The position numbers were made by a program, and so were the translations under genes. From positions 27,839,295 to 27,903,294 of the forward strand of contig CM067348.1 of assembly GCA_034190875.2 (NCBI GenBank): a DNA stretch of 64,000 nt. Direction: 5' to 3'. This document shows, piece after piece, positions 51,741-64,000 of this stretch; the first letter of the stretch is position 1; each line of letters begins with the position of its first letter. The DNA is from Urechis unicinctus. Lineage: Eukaryota; Annelida; Polychaeta; Xenopneusta; Urechidae. The notes beneath the pieces are model-generated. The model did no database searches and was not told the DNA's origin. It worked only from the letters and a program-made list of their open reading frames with translations.

Positions 51741-52224
51741 GTATATAAAGCGAAATTAACCATGAATACATAGTTAAAGCTGTCATCTTTAAGACAACAC
51801 GGATGCATGGGATTTTTATGTTATAACCAACACAAGCCTTAACGTAATCTCAGTTATGCCTAGAACTGCTTCGGAAAGGTTTAAACCATGGCATATCATG
51901 CAAATGCTCTCTTCTGAATAATCCTCGTCCTACTAACAATACATTTACGGTGTATTATGAATACGTTCTCTGTCGAAGAAAACCGCTTCAAACTAATAAA
52001 AGCACATGACTATTTAATATTGATATTTTTGTCTCCTCCTGAAGCATTGGTTTTTAAGCCATCTGTCATCACTAATGCAGCTGCAAATAAAACAAAAGCA
52101 ATGACAAACACAGGTGCACTTAGTCTAATGCAAGACCGCAATGTCCCCAATGTAGACGGTCTCGACGAACGGTGAAGAGATCACGTTCACAGTAGTTGAT
52201 CGACGACATGTTGGATTCACAAAC

Positions 52225-52370
<146 letters not shown>

Positions 52371-52939
52371 TGTAAGCAAGCTATGGCCCTTTATGAGATG
52401 CGCCAAAAATCGTGATGATTTGACGGAATGACAAACAGTGATCGGCTGTTAGCTGCATTAGCGCATCTTTATTGATCATCCATATGATCTGCCAACAGAT
52501 GTTCCTATGATCCAAGTGAAGACACGTGTATTGTACAATATTTGGCAGGGTGCAATGACAAGATGTCATTCCTCCCCTACCAAGCACGTGGCGATCGTGA
52601 ATAAATGTGCCATCAATGACTTTTCGTAAACTACTGTGAATTATCTGATTATTTGTAGATGCAGGCCGGATGGTGCACTCACGTGCTCAGCTCAGTATGA
52701 CTTATTTATGTCATTTGAATTATAAATGATTTTACATAAGGTGCTTGCTAGTGTAACGCAGGACTGGATTTCTAAGTCAAAGTGCTGGAGGGACTTCCAC
52801 GTGATTGCGAACACAATAATAATGCCATATTCGGTTCTCCAAGTGAACCAGCTGTATGCTTATAATACCAGCTTGTAATCTTGGAGCACATATGTTTGAC
52901 ATCAGACACTGATTCATTGTAACTTAACTCAATGTGTTC

Positions 52940-53300
52940 TTATACTCCCATTCATTGTTAATTTGTCCATCTGAAATTCTCCTTACGGTCAGTAACAACA
53001 ACTCAATAAAGGCAATACACGGTGATAGATAGAGTACATCTAATGGTACCGTATAAACGGCCTTGAGGACGCAGATGCTATAGCTTTTCGATTCCCTCGC
53101 AATCATCAGAAATGATTTTCTGTGCCCTGTAACCATTCAATTATCAGGCGGACTGTCGTCGTTTGCAGCAACAATGGCACAAGCTGTAGTGCCGCTAATG
53201 TCAATGAATAATTCCTGATTGTCTTTGTATTTCGTGCAAAACATATCATTTCTTTCTTTGTGACCAGGTTACGGGAATCAATCATTGTAGGAGCACAGCT
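52940..53300 (+). repeat. Right-hand repeated segment E, copy 3
   Basis: AATGGTACCGTATAA, GATGCTATAGCTTTTCGATTCCC, AGAAATGATTTTCTGTGCCC, TGTAACCATTCAATTATCA, GACTGTCGTCG, TAATGTCAATGAATAATTCC and TTTGTGACCAGG align in order with copy 4 at 56.83-57.04 kb, the clearest pair of this family. Confidence 0.7.
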
Positions 53301-53529
53301 GCTCCTGCTGCTAGAGTACAATACGGGTTTCGCTTGGAATTCTTAGCGGTGTCTTATCAAGTTCCAGCTTCTTATACTTTGCATTTGAATATCACATCAT
53401 GTTGATATAGTTTGGTATGGATCCTACAAATATATTGACCTATATATAACTTATAACCACCGGGGAGGTTAAATCTAGTATTGCAGGGTGGTGTATATAT
53501 AAGTACATAGTCGAAATGTAATTTGACAT

Positions 53530-54305
53530 TTGAAATTGCGCATTCATGAATACGTTGGATATATATTTTATCATGAAACTCGTATCGTTTTAAATCTAAA
53601 CAAATCAATAACGTTGTTTCTCTCTTCCTTATAACGGCAACAATGTTTACAATAGTGACTCACTTCCATCAAACTTGCGGTCCGTTATCCCAGACGGTAT
53701 TTATCAACGGGGATCTAGCGCTGTGACTTCTAATGCTGATCTTATCTGCGATGAGATAAAAGATTCAGCCGTGGTTGTTTTCCATCAAGGTGTCTTGTTG
53801 TCATCTAAGTTGATCACCCTTTCAGTCAGTGGTTGCCTGTATTGCAGTGTGGCAGGCATTACGAATTAACACGGCAACCGTCGATGCATACTAAACACAT
53901 TCTTAAGTAATCAAAACCGCCAACAGCAACACAAAAGCAGGGTGCGTTTTACTTGGCACAGCGGCCTGATGGGAAACACTTGTGCAGACAGATTACGCTC
54001 GCCCTCCTTTACGGTACTACTGATTGCAACACTAAAATGGCAACGCTGCTGCAATACCCTGCGTGTATCAATTGATTTCAGTTCAACTTATTATATATAC
54101 ATCATTCTACGTGGATTTAAGAGCAAACAGGTTTTTTATGAAACCATCTAAACACTACGTTCGCGTTTGTCACTTAACGAGTTATTTAAATGCAGCGAAT
54201 GTTTTAACCGCCTTTCGTGTTTAGCTCTGGGCCCCGCCAGTCTGATTTATGTGATGGCGAGACACAATGTGTGGCATGTGACGCCATAAACCATCGCAAA
54301 CGATG
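53530..54305 (+). repeat. Right-hand segment F, copy 1 (pairs with 58900-60150)
   Basis: TGGATATATATTTTATCATG, AACAATGTTTACAATAGTGACTC, CCGTTATCCCAGAC, GTATTTATCAAC, GATCACCCTTTCAGTCAGTG and GGTTGCCTGTATTG, then GCATACTAAACAC and AGCGAATGTTTTAA, match copy 2 closely about 5.7 kb away. A 64-codon ORF here (53675-53869) partly corresponds to a 62-codon ORF in copy 2 over the ITLSVSGCLY stretch, but the frames are not kept on either side, so I treat it as DNA similarity. Confidence 0.85.
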
Positions 54306-56779
54306 CGAAAAAAGTTCATCATTGAAGTCACTGTTACTGTGCATCCTGAGCGCAGTTGAGTGTCGTAGTGCTGCTGAGTGTCATTAGCGCTGCCTCTGCT
54401 TCCATTCTCATAAACCTCGTTTGCGAATCACCGCGAGGATCATAAAAACTACACTTGATTGTTCATGGTAATCATTTAGCGATGTGGCGGTACATGATGC
54501 GTTTCGTTTCTCATTGGTACAAACACATGATGCATTTGTCATGGTGATTCTGTCACTTAACTGCATAGTCCAAAATGTACTCATCGACAGCTTGTCCAGC
54601 AGTTCTACAGCCCAATTACACACCAGATGTTTGTTGGTGCTTGATTCCAATGATGCAGCATGATTGTATAATATGAGGATCACTGTTTAACTGCTATTCT
54701 CAGTATTGGGCATGCAAATTAGAAACGATCCAAGTGTGACGGATTTGGCCATTTGGAATCAGAAAGAATTAGCCACATGTCATCTGCAAAACTGATTCCA
54801 TAATACAACTGACTATAAGAATAATTGCCTAAATAAGGTCATAAGTAAAATGGTCATTTTATGATCTTTGACTGTACGGTGTACAAGAAAACGTCCGCGA
54901 TGTTATTGACTTTCTATTACTACACTGACATATAGCACCAAGTAATGAAGGAATTGGTGTGTAATGCTCGTGTAGATGTTGTCCTAACGCGCATGATACA
55001 TACGTACCCTTGTATGACATACAGGTAATAGTGTGCTGTATCGTGTTGCAGAATCTCTGACATCTCACGCCATTATATTCGTCTACATAGAAGGCAAATA
55101 TTACTTGGTGTTTTGAAGTGAATCCTCGGAAACATTAACAACTAAGGATGTCAGTATGCTACAGGATAAACAGTCATAGCTGCAGGTTACTAAAATCACT
55201 TGACATTTACCAAGTGTATGTAGAGCTGCCGGCCATTTTAAAAAGCTTCCCATGACAACCTCGCGATTCTCTATGATGTTGAATAGGATGAGAACGTATT
55301 GCTTGCAGTTAACTTCGATGCGTAATATCGCCCGATTACACACGCATCATGAAAAACGATGGTTGACTGAACCTAATGATTTGTTTGACCCTTTGTCCTG
55401 AAGATCGCCATTTCTTGTCCCCTAAGTTCACCGGGTTCACACGCTTTCAACTAGAAGTAAACACAAATCTGTGTTGGTTGATAACGGCACTTTTAACAGA
55501 TATGGTTGATCAGAATCGGTTGCATAACTCATCGGAAGAACGGGTGACGTATTGATGACGGATTGTGTGGTTTATGAGCCTGGCGACACTATATTAACAT
55601 CGAACAATTTGCATTAAATAACTGTTTTGCACGGTACAAGTGTTTATCACCTTATAGGCAACATTTTAAGCCTAGCTCACAAACAAATCACGTCTGCACT
55701 TACAACTGTTAAAAGCAGGAAATGACAAATGGTTCCTCGAGGCATTAGTTAAATGTAATGCACATTTGCAGCAAGCATTGGATGGTGTTCTGGTTCAATG
55801 GGAAGCTGCTCCGTCCAATGATTATGTAATAATCATGACGATAATGCGGCAAATTCTGTCTTATCAATGGAATGTGATATTTATTAATATACTCTCCCTA
55901 AGCTACGCCTTGGTACATTTGGACCCAATACTGCCCCGAAAACTTACAATGATCATAAATATGCTCTCTTCTGCAGAAAACTAATAAAAAGTTTATTGGC
56001 TGATTATTTTTGTCTCCGCATGATGTCACCTTCAAAAGACATATCCACCCACAACACCCCCCCACCCTCCACCCATCCCTCTCTCCACTAAGCACATGAT
56101 GATTTTCAAAACATGGGCACCTATCCTTTGTTCTATTAAAACACAAAGCTCACCATGCAAGTGAAGTGTTAACTTTACTCTAATTGTTAATGCGGTCACG
56201 TGCTCATGTACAGTGCCTAACAGAACATGTTGAATGTGAATTACTTCAAAGAATGTACTTGCTGTTGTAATGGAGAACCAAATATTGAAGCACTGGGATC
56301 AATATAGGCATTCTAGACAACAGTGGTCCAGTGATCAACAAAATCAAAATGATGCTCTCAAAACAGGCTCTCCACGATTACGTACAATAGTTACCCCAAA
56401 CCATATTTGGGTTTTTGCATCTTCTTACATCTATTTATAGCACCGACCTCTATTCTTGAAGCTCACATATACGACACCGTACACAAATGCGTTCCAACCT
56501 ACATCAATAGGCTCGCATAGACATATATATTTTAATCACGTCTCATTGGATTTTATCGTACGATCATTTACAACCTGTCGACCAACGCGAAACAGGTAGA
56601 CAAGCTCATTTGATTTCTTGCATCTCACACCTGCCGTCAATGAATGGCCACCGGTGCCAATTACAACCTGGGCATGCCTTGTTAGAGCTGTGTATTGTTG
56701 CCCTGTTCGTCTTTGTAAATAAAAAGTTTCGGAATCGATGGCATATGTAAGCAGATTGTCAATGTTCGTGGGTAACAAT
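54306..56779. other. Intergenic sequence, little recognised
   Basis: No gene is supported. The 80-91 codon ORFs on the minus strand (54408-54683, 55101-55343, 56536-56778) have no recognised domain. A C-rich tract lies at 56045-56090 (CACCCCCCCACCC and CCACCCATCCC). Weak similarity between 55985-56030 and 51995-52040 (ATTTTTGTCTCC) suggests more of the right-hand family. Confidence 0.45.
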
Positions 56780-57060
56780 CAGCTATTGGCGATATTATAT
56801 GTGGGGAAGACACTTCGTGTACAACTTCGTCAGCCCAATGGTACCTGATAAGCATCCTTGACAGGCCAGATGCAATCGCTTTGGGAATCCAGTGAAACCA
56901 TTAGAAATGATTATATGTACCCTGTAACAATTCATTTATCAAACTGACTGTCGACGGCCACATCAACGAGGGTCAAGACTGTAATGACGCTGAAGGTCTG
57001 TTTGCTGTATGCAATATATATCACTTATTACATTGTGACCAGGCAAGGATACAGTTTTGC
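56780..57060 (+). repeat. Right-hand repeated segment E, copy 4
   Basis: CCAATGGTACCTGATAA, GATGCAATCGCTTTGGGAATCC, AGAAATGATTATATGTACCC, TGTAACAATTCATTTATCA, GACTGTCGACGG, GTAATGACGCTGAAGG and ATTGTGACCAGG align with copy 3. The segment is interrupted right after the GACCAGG step by the TA microsatellite. Confidence 0.7.
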
Positions 57061-57063
57061 ATA

Positions 57064-57234
<171 letters not shown>

Positions 57235-57839
57235 AACCATTCGTTTGCAAACTCAAACTTTTAATGTAAAAGTACATTATTGACTGCACTGTTTTCGACG
57301 CTACGCTTGAAAATATGATGGGGTAAGCCAAACATGCAATTTTGATTAGTTGGCTTGTAAATGTTAGTTACGTCTGCTATATGATGTTTAACCTGATACA
57401 CCCCGTCGACTCTGTCTACCCCTGCAGTCCGTATCGTGTTACCCATTAGACCCCGTAAGAGGCTATATGCGTCAGCATGTCCACCATCCCTTCATAACAA
57501 ACAGTGGCTTACATAATCCAACAGCACAAATAAATATAAGGCTATTAGGTGGTGCTGCTGGTTGCCTCCACTATAAGCGAAAAGCCTGATATTTTATCAG
57601 CATTGCACAGTTACTAATCGAGAAGATATCCAGCTAAAGACTAGGCGTAAAAGATATAAAATGTGGTGATGTTTTGTCGGTATTCGTCACCTCTATGGGC
57701 CTTCAGCACTACCATTGCATCCGTTAATTGTTCAGTTTATGATTAGCCATGTAATCTCCTGCTACCAACTCCAGTTGAAGTTTATTTGTGAGTAAACATT
57801 ATGATAATGACCCTTAACCCGACCACGAGGAGACGCCGA

Positions 57840-58045
57840 CAGGACTATTTGAACATATATCGTGGTCCTGCTACTATCCTATTGACTTTCACATTGTGAA
57901 TGGCGCCGTCGACAACACCGCGGCTTGCAACCTTGATAATGCCAATGAATGATTGCATCCGGATATTTTGTACAATGCATAGATGTCAGAACACCGAGGA
58001 CAGATACGGACACGGGAAGCAATCATTTATAGAAAATGGAGTGCA
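57840..58045 (+). repeat. Right-hand repeated segment E, copy 5
   Basis: TCGACAACACCGCGGCTTGC, TAATGCCAATGAATGATTGC, GGACAGATACGGACACGGG and AAGCAATCATTTATAG align with copies 1 and 4. It follows copy 4 by only about 1 kb, whereas the other copies are 2.5-3.7 kb apart. Confidence 0.55.
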
Positions 58046-58899
58046 TAATCAGCCTAATATACAAAGGCAGTGGCATTGAACGCCAATACATGCGCGGGTG
58101 CGGGTAGTAATGACGGTAGGTGTATTGTTAACTGTGCCGCCAATATCAATTGCGCAATAGTTTGTTTCAGCAGCAATCTGATTCTATGCTAACAGTTCCA
58201 CGTGATGGCAATCAGGACATTATGCTATTAATGCAGAGAGCATTGAGATTACTAAGTCAATTTGTCGTTGGAATACAAGAGGAACAATCTCGTCATGATG
58301 GATAACACACCTGTAATCGACACCTGGGCCATAGCGTTCTATGTATTTGGCAAAGCTACCTGTGCAAACGTAGCCTCTTCTGACATGTTGATGCTGGAAG
58401 CAATGACGATAGCTCGTATATATGCTGGCGTTTCTAAAGCAACGTCTGGCTTTGAAATGTTCTACTGAACATGCGCATTGGATGCATTCAAATTTACCTG
58501 CTCATACCTCAATTGGATTTACTTTAAATCAATTGTCAGTTGTTTCGCTAATGATTATCATTTCATGGTGCTGTTTTAATGTACCATCTAAACTTGTGCG
58601 TTCATGAAAACATTGGATGTACAATTTACCATTCAAATCGCCATTCATCACCTGCTAACATCGAATAAGTAATCGGATAAACAGCGCATACAAATCATTA
58701 ATGTATCATTCACGCATATGAGTTGATATGAACAATTGCATCTTAATAGCTGACAAATAGTATCGCGGCACCATCGCCAGGCATTCTGGGTGCCCTTGGG
58801 ACATACCGATTACCGAACCTCTAGCCCAGTCGAGGTCCGATACAGGACATCTAGCCACTGCATTAAATCAATTGTCAGTTGTGGCGCAATGGTTCTAAC

Positions 58900-60150
58900 C
58901 TTGTTCATTCATAGATGCGTGGGATATATGTTTTATCATGTTAAACAGAATCGTTTCGAATCTTAAACTATCAATGGTGCATCCCTCACCCTTAGGTACA
59001 TTTAAACTTACCCTTAACTCTCATTATTGGCGGATTTTAGGATCTGTTCGAGTGCATGTGCGTGCATTGAGGCGAGATAAACACACCATTGTGGACGCTT
59101 ACATCTGTGCAACAACAGATGGGCGTGTTGACTTTGATTGATTTTTCACATTAAAACACTGACAACGCAAGGTCGGGGGAAACGGCCACCTATTGAGGTG
59201 TCATCAATATTCCTACAAGACGTCGTTGGTGTGTGATGTGTGACGCGTTTCCTCGCGGCGTCTTTATCACTGTCATAATAGCAACAATGTTGACATTCGT
59301 GACTCACTACCTATGATAACTCGACTGTCATCAAACTTGCTTCTACCCGCGGGCCGTTATCCCAGACTGTATTTATCAACCAGGAACTAGTACTGTGTCT
59401 GCTAACGCTACTCTTATCTGTGATAAGAGAGAAGAAACGAAAGCATACGTTTGGCAGCTGTGGTTGTTTTCCATCACGTTGGCTTGTTTTCATCTTGATC
59501 ACCCTTTCAGTCAGTGGTTGCCTGTATTGGTGCGTGGCAGGCATTAAGAATCACCACGGCAACTGTCTCTGCATACTAAACACCTTCTTAGGCAATCAAA
59601 ATCTTTAACAGCAAACACAGAAGCTGGATGGGCTGGCTTGTTATTACTTCCTGATGGGAAACACTTGGTGATTTGTCTACAAAGCCATGGTGACAAGTGA
59701 TCTACACTTACAGAGGGCGTACATAACGGTCGTCTGTCTATAAACTATACATTATGTTCGTTTGCGTCGGCTAAGGATTATCTGTTGTGATTAAGCTGTA
59801 CGTGGAATGTACGGACAGATAGAGTTCACACTGCTTAATGATCTTCTGCAATATACCACTGTAAAGGTTCAGTCACTTCGATTCCCAGCGAGTACAGAGT
59901 GATTTCAAAAAAACACAATTCATAAGCATTATTCCGTGGGTAATGGGGAACAAACAGAGCTGGGAGTTGATGGCACCATCTGCCTATTAAGTCTTGGTTT
60001 ATCACGTGCCCAAATGAATTATTTCTATGGAGCGAATGTTTTAAGCGCCGTCCATGTTTGGTTTATCTGCCATCTTTGCACTGCTAATTGGTTGTAACTT
60101 GCCACGTGACACCTCGTGTGGCATGTGACGTCATTAACCACCTCGCATGG
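58900..60150 (+). repeat. Right-hand segment F, copy 2 (pairs with 53530-54305)
   Basis: It carries the F landmarks in the same order as copy 1, plus two stretches absent there: 59000-59240 and most of 59640-60000. The last stretch contains the match to 51590-51740. It ends with GCGAATGTTTTAAGCGCC, then GTGTGGCATGTGACGTCATTAACC, against GTGTGGCATGTGACGCCATAAACC in copy 1. Confidence 0.85.
60087..60133. promoter_or_regulatory. Cluster: inverted CCAAT, CACGTG and perfect CRE
   Basis: TAATTGG (inverted CCAAT core), GCCACGTGACA with an E-box at 60103-60108, and TGACGTCA at 60126-60133 lie within 50 bp. The other F copy has TGACGCCA instead of the CRE and lacks the CACGTG. This could be a bZIP/bHLH-responsive promoter, but chance is possible. 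Confidence 0.25.
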
Positions 60151-61200
60151 TGCGTTTCCTCATCCTGTCCCCCTCGCCGTTTACCAGGGCTATTATTTAT
60201 TGCTGTAGTTTTACTGCGGGCGCCATAGATTCTGTTGCCTTCCCCTTGTGATGTTCCAGCTACTAACACCGACTGATGATAACACATTGCACATGGCTGG
60301 GTGTCATTATGTGATCCCATCAAAGAGGCTGCTCAGCCCCATATCGGGCACTCAGGGATCATTTTGCTAATACATAACTACGTTTAACGCAGACATAAAT
60401 AATGCCATCTTTTGATTTGTGCCACAAAGTTTACTTGATCGAAAATCATGTTGATAGATTTTCAGTATTATTATTTGACTGGAAATATTCATGATGTACT
60501 GTGGAAATCTGTTTTATTTAGTAGTGTCGATCCATCGATGACGGTGCCTCCCTTAAACCATGAACCACACGAATGTTAGCTGTAAATCATTACGCGCTCT
60601 ATAACTACCTCGCTATCTGTGCGTTTACTTCCGCTTTGGTTAAAAAATGTAGATTTCATCAAATCTTCACTCATTAAAGTTGTGGGCATCATTGCGCACA
60701 AATTTTACTCAAAGTCTGAAAAAACTTTCGGTTTCCAAGGTGCGGTTGCCAAGCAGCTTGCTAGGTAACCTCATTACAATTATGGGGCTGAACAGTCTCT
60801 TTAACAACAACAACAACATGAAACTGTGAACAACAGCTTATAACACAGGAATAGATGTATAGCTCGGTGCTCCAGAGACACAGCCACATATAAACAATCG
60901 GTAATGAACGCAGTGCCTACAACCCATTCCTAAATACCAATGCTGCTGTCATTTCGTAATATATCTTTTGCATAAGTGGGTGTTGCGTTTTGTTATGAAT
61001 GAACGTTTGCTCAGCTTCGAGAGTTTTGTACATCAAACGAGTTTAATGTCACCCATTAGACAATACACAATGGCTTGACTAGGGACTGGATGTTATTCGG
61101 ATGTTTTTTCTTTCACTAACTGCGAACCAAAGAAGGATCGATAGACGTATGATGATTATGTTGGATGTGAATGAATATGGATAGAGGATCAAATTGATTC
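60151..61200. other. Intergenic sequence, nothing recognised
   Basis: No gene is recognised. A short (AAC)5 run lies at 60803-60818. A 62-codon minus-strand ORF at 61116-61304 shows no domain. Confidence 0.5.
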
Positions 61201-61254
61201 CGTGCGCTTGGTTCTGACATGCCGGATGTGTTCACCCGACCGCCACAAAGCCTC

Positions 61255-61790
61255 ACTCTACCTACCACCACCGCCACCACTACTGCATTCTCCAACGACC
61301 TCATTCACCCCATCACATCATTCACCCAATCACATCATTCACCCACGACCTCATTCACCCCATCACATCATTCCCCCACGACCTCATTCAACCCATCACT
61401 TCATTCACTCAATCACATCATTCCCACATCAAAGCAATCACCCCATCACATCGTTCAGCCCATCACATCAATCACCCCATCACACTGCATTCACATCACC
61501 AACTTATATACACCACTGCCTCATTCACCACATCACCGCCTCATCCCATCGCCTCATTCACCCCATCACCTTATTCACCCCGTCACCGCATTCATCCATC
61601 GCCTCATTCATCCCACCGCCTCATTAACCACATCACAGCATTCACCCCATCGCCTCATTCGCCCCATCACTGCATTCATCCCATCGCCCTATTCACCCAT
61701 CACTGCGTTCCTCCCATCGCCTCATTCACCCCATTTCCGCATTCAGCCCACTGCCATCTCATCCCACGTATCCCCGTACTTACCCATCCA
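61255..61790 (+). repeat. Degenerate CATTCACCCCATCAC minisatellite
   Basis: The sequence is pyrimidine-rich. It repeats CTCATTCACCCCATCAC with ACATCATTC, GCCTCATTC and CACGACC variants, at an irregular period of about 13-17 bp. Guanine is rare on the plus strand, so two long plus-strand ORFs (141 and 238 codons, Pro/His/Ser/Thr-rich) stay open simply because stop codons cannot arise. They lack a recognised domain, and the last 50 codons of the longer one leave the repeat without a family match. Confidence 0.9.
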
Positions 61791-62384
61791 GCCCATTGAC
61801 TCCATCACGCTGTTAGCATCACCACTCATGTCGCTGCACTTGAGCCTATTACCATGTCGTTTAATTGTATTCGGGAAACAAAAACGCACCTTTGCCGGGG
61901 CCTTGTCGCCTTTTGTCTGGAGCACTCGTCCATAAGTCCCTCAAGCTCTTATAAATTCCTATCAGCAGGCGCCACAACATGCAACCTCACTTTAGCTGTG
62001 TGATATTTAAAATTAGCGTAACGTCGTTAATACTGTGGAAGGTAATGCACCTGCGCACTCCGTCTGTCGGCTGGGTGGTAGCTGGGGCAGACGAGAGGGC
62101 TTGGCGCCAGTCAACGAGCTCGGCGACCTTTCACCTATGTTAATTTGACAGATTACTGTATGTAATGAATACATAAAATGACATTTGCATAAATTCATTG
62201 TGCAAGTGAAATGCAAGGCATTAAAGAAGGGTGTAGATACGGGGGCATCTTGGGTATATGTAAGGTGCTACAAAGGCTGAAATAGCAAACACATTCACCC
62301 AGACAAGTGCTGGCCTTTTACAACAGTCTTGTACGCCCCGTCTGTTGCGACTCAGATGCTCTGTTTATTTTGAGTGCTCTCAGC

Positions 62385-63060
62385 TAATGCAACACAACAG
62401 TCAATGAATGGCCACGCTTTCATACCATGCAACACAACAATCATTTTCGGCGTTTTCAACCCATGCAACACAGCAATCATTTGCCACGTTTTTATCCCAT
62501 GCAGCACAACCCTCATTTTTGGCGTTTTCATACCATGCAACGCAACAATCATTTTAAGTGTTCTCATCCCATGCAACACAACAATCATTTTAAGTGTTCT
62601 CATCCCATGCAACACAACAATCATTTTAAGTGTTCTCATCCCATGCAACACAACAATCATTTTAAGTGTTCTCATCCCATGCAACACAATAATCATTTTC
62701 GGCGTTTTCATACCATGCAACACAACAATCATTTGCCTAGTTTTCATCCCATGCAACACAACAATCATTTGCCACGTTTTTATCCCATACAACACACCAA
62801 TCGTTTTCGATGTTTTCATCCCATTTAACACAACAATCTTTGTCGGCGTTTTCTTCCCATTTAACACAACAATCTTTGTCGGCGTTCTTATCCAATGCAA
62901 CACAAGAATCATTGTCCATATGCTCACCTCGTGCGACACAACAGCCGTTTTTGTACGGTTTCACACAATGCAACACGACCGCCGATTCCCAGGTGCCCAC
63001 CCCCACCCCCTTTTCACCCAGCAGTCATCACCTACGTTTTCATTCCATGCAATGCAGCGA
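62385..63060 (+). repeat. 36-bp minisatellite, about 17-18 copies, open in several frames
   Basis: The unit is ATGCAACACAACAATCATTT, then TAAGTGTTCTCATCCC. Central units (about 62536-62690) are nearly identical. Flanking units carry TCGGCG, GCCACG or TTTAACACAACAATCTTTG variants, and the last units decay by 63060. As 36 is a multiple of three and most units have no stop in several frames, ORFs of 133, 195 and 234 codons run on both strands with 12-residue periods. None has a recognised family. Confidence 0.95.
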
Positions 63061-63599
63061 TTTAAACCCTACCCATAGCATCTTGTATCGCCAATTTTTC
63101 TGCGTTAAACTTTTACGACACCCTTTCTCGCTAGCCCTTTACGCCAGGCTCGACCCCATGTAGGACCTACTGGAGGACTGGATACCCTGATCTTACAGTG
63201 AATGGTATTTTAATGCTACCTTAACACCTGCCTGGATAAATCGTATTTCTCATGCCTCCTCCACGGCATCCAAACATACTACGTTTGCTATTGGGGAGCT
63301 CCTTGGCTCACTGAGCCCAATTACTGCCATCAGCCCTGTGAAAATCGATATCCTGAAATGCACAAGTCTGTGTTAAGAATGCACTTGGAGCTATTACGTT
63401 TTGCCATAAGAAGTGACGGAGTTTGAAGTGGCTGCACGTTAGCCCATCCTTATGGGTAAACAAGCTCTCGACTAAATATTGTCATCACCATAGCTCGAAT
63501 GAGTCCATCGCATCCATAACGGCGTTCACTGGTATAACTCGTTATGAAAAAAAGGTCATTATATCTCAAGAATGCCTGGTAAATGCCTACGTGTTAGGC
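63061..63599. other. Intergenic sequence, nothing recognised
   Basis: Ordinary-looking sequence with a 60-codon ORF at 63423-63605 and no repeat or gene signal. Confidence 0.5.
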
Positions 63600-63930
63600 C
63601 TGTAGCTTTGGCCAGGCTTAGCGCGCGTACGGGGTTGGATTTAGATGGGCACGTATGAACGAGTGTGGCCGCTATTTGCCGAGCTGGGACGCCCGGCCTG
63701 GACGGACGGGCCCAGCATCGCCTGCTGACTGTTGCTATTGGCTTTCCTAACCCATTTACAACATAGGGCGGTGCGGGGCTTGGGACACAGTCAGGAAGCT
63801 CGGCTGCTGCTGTAGTGACACTCACTTGTCCAGCTTCAGCAGCCGCAGCCGCCGACGCAGCAGCAGCAGCATCGCGCGTTCGGGATGCTGCGTTAAGTAA
63901 TGTGGTTAACAAGATGTGAAGCACCCTCGA
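63600..63930 (-). other. GC-rich stretch with GCN trinucleotide run
   Basis: This part is visibly richer in G+C and CpG than the rest of the window and contains CAGCAGCCGCAGCCGCCG and GCAGCAGCAGCAGCAT (63835-63872). The minus-strand ORF 63559-63924 (121 codons) reads poly-Ala there and Pro/Arg-rich sequence after it. This could be the edge of a CpG island or a 5' exon of a gene beyond the window, or noncoding. No domain is recognised. Confidence 0.35.
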
Positions 63931-64000
63931 TGGAAGTCCGCTGATGACAGTCGAACACTTCTTAGATTGGTCTCGCTATCACTCCAGGGGCTATATCAAC

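Noticed and set aside
61219..61935. 238-codon Pro/His/Ser-rich ORF as a secreted or mucin-like protein
   Set aside because: It lies almost wholly in a guanine-poor tandem repeat where stops are rare in every plus frame, and no signal peptide is visible at its start.

Overview
No protein-coding or structural RNA gene can be supported here. The window looks like eukaryotic, probably invertebrate, noncoding DNA. It is AT-rich by eye, short ORFs lie scattered on both strands without any operon logic, long (TA)n, (TG)n, (CAT)n and (GAA)n microsatellites are present, at least seven minisatellites are present, and CpG dinucleotides are not obviously depleted, which argues against a vertebrate. I could not identify the species. 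All similarities reported were found by reading the sequence and aligning it by eye. No computed identities are given.

The main content is duplication at several scales. From about 0.9 to 49 kb the sequence is a series of long tandem units of different ages. Old, strongly diverged units of about 6-8 kb run from about 7.35 to 24 kb (starts near 7353, 13523 and 21401, with one fragment at 0.93-1.33 kb). Three much younger, nearly identical copies follow: C1 23969-32622, C2 32623-40688 and C3 40689-46116. C3 lacks an internal piece of about 2.6 kb. A diverged copy of the unit tail lies at 47.87-49.4 kb. From about 46.9 to 60.1 kb a second family of diverged repeated segments appears (five copies of one segment, two of another). 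The last 3 kb hold two pyrimidine-rich or A/C-rich minisatellites and a GC-rich stretch with a GCN trinucleotide run.

Nine copies of one short module recur through the first array. The module is a CCAAT-type CAATCACGTGG, then a TATA-like (G/C)ATATAACTCAA, then CCCAATAACCCAG. It resembles a promoter and is the best candidate for a function.

Several minisatellites sit where sister units carry only one or two copies of related sequence. They appear to be private amplifications of ordinary unit sequence. Some units are rich in transcription-factor-like motifs (ETS-like in the 26-bp array, GATA-like in the 32-bp array).

The longest ORF in the young copies (219 codons in C2) is broken in C1, in C3 and in the older relatives. 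That argues against coding.
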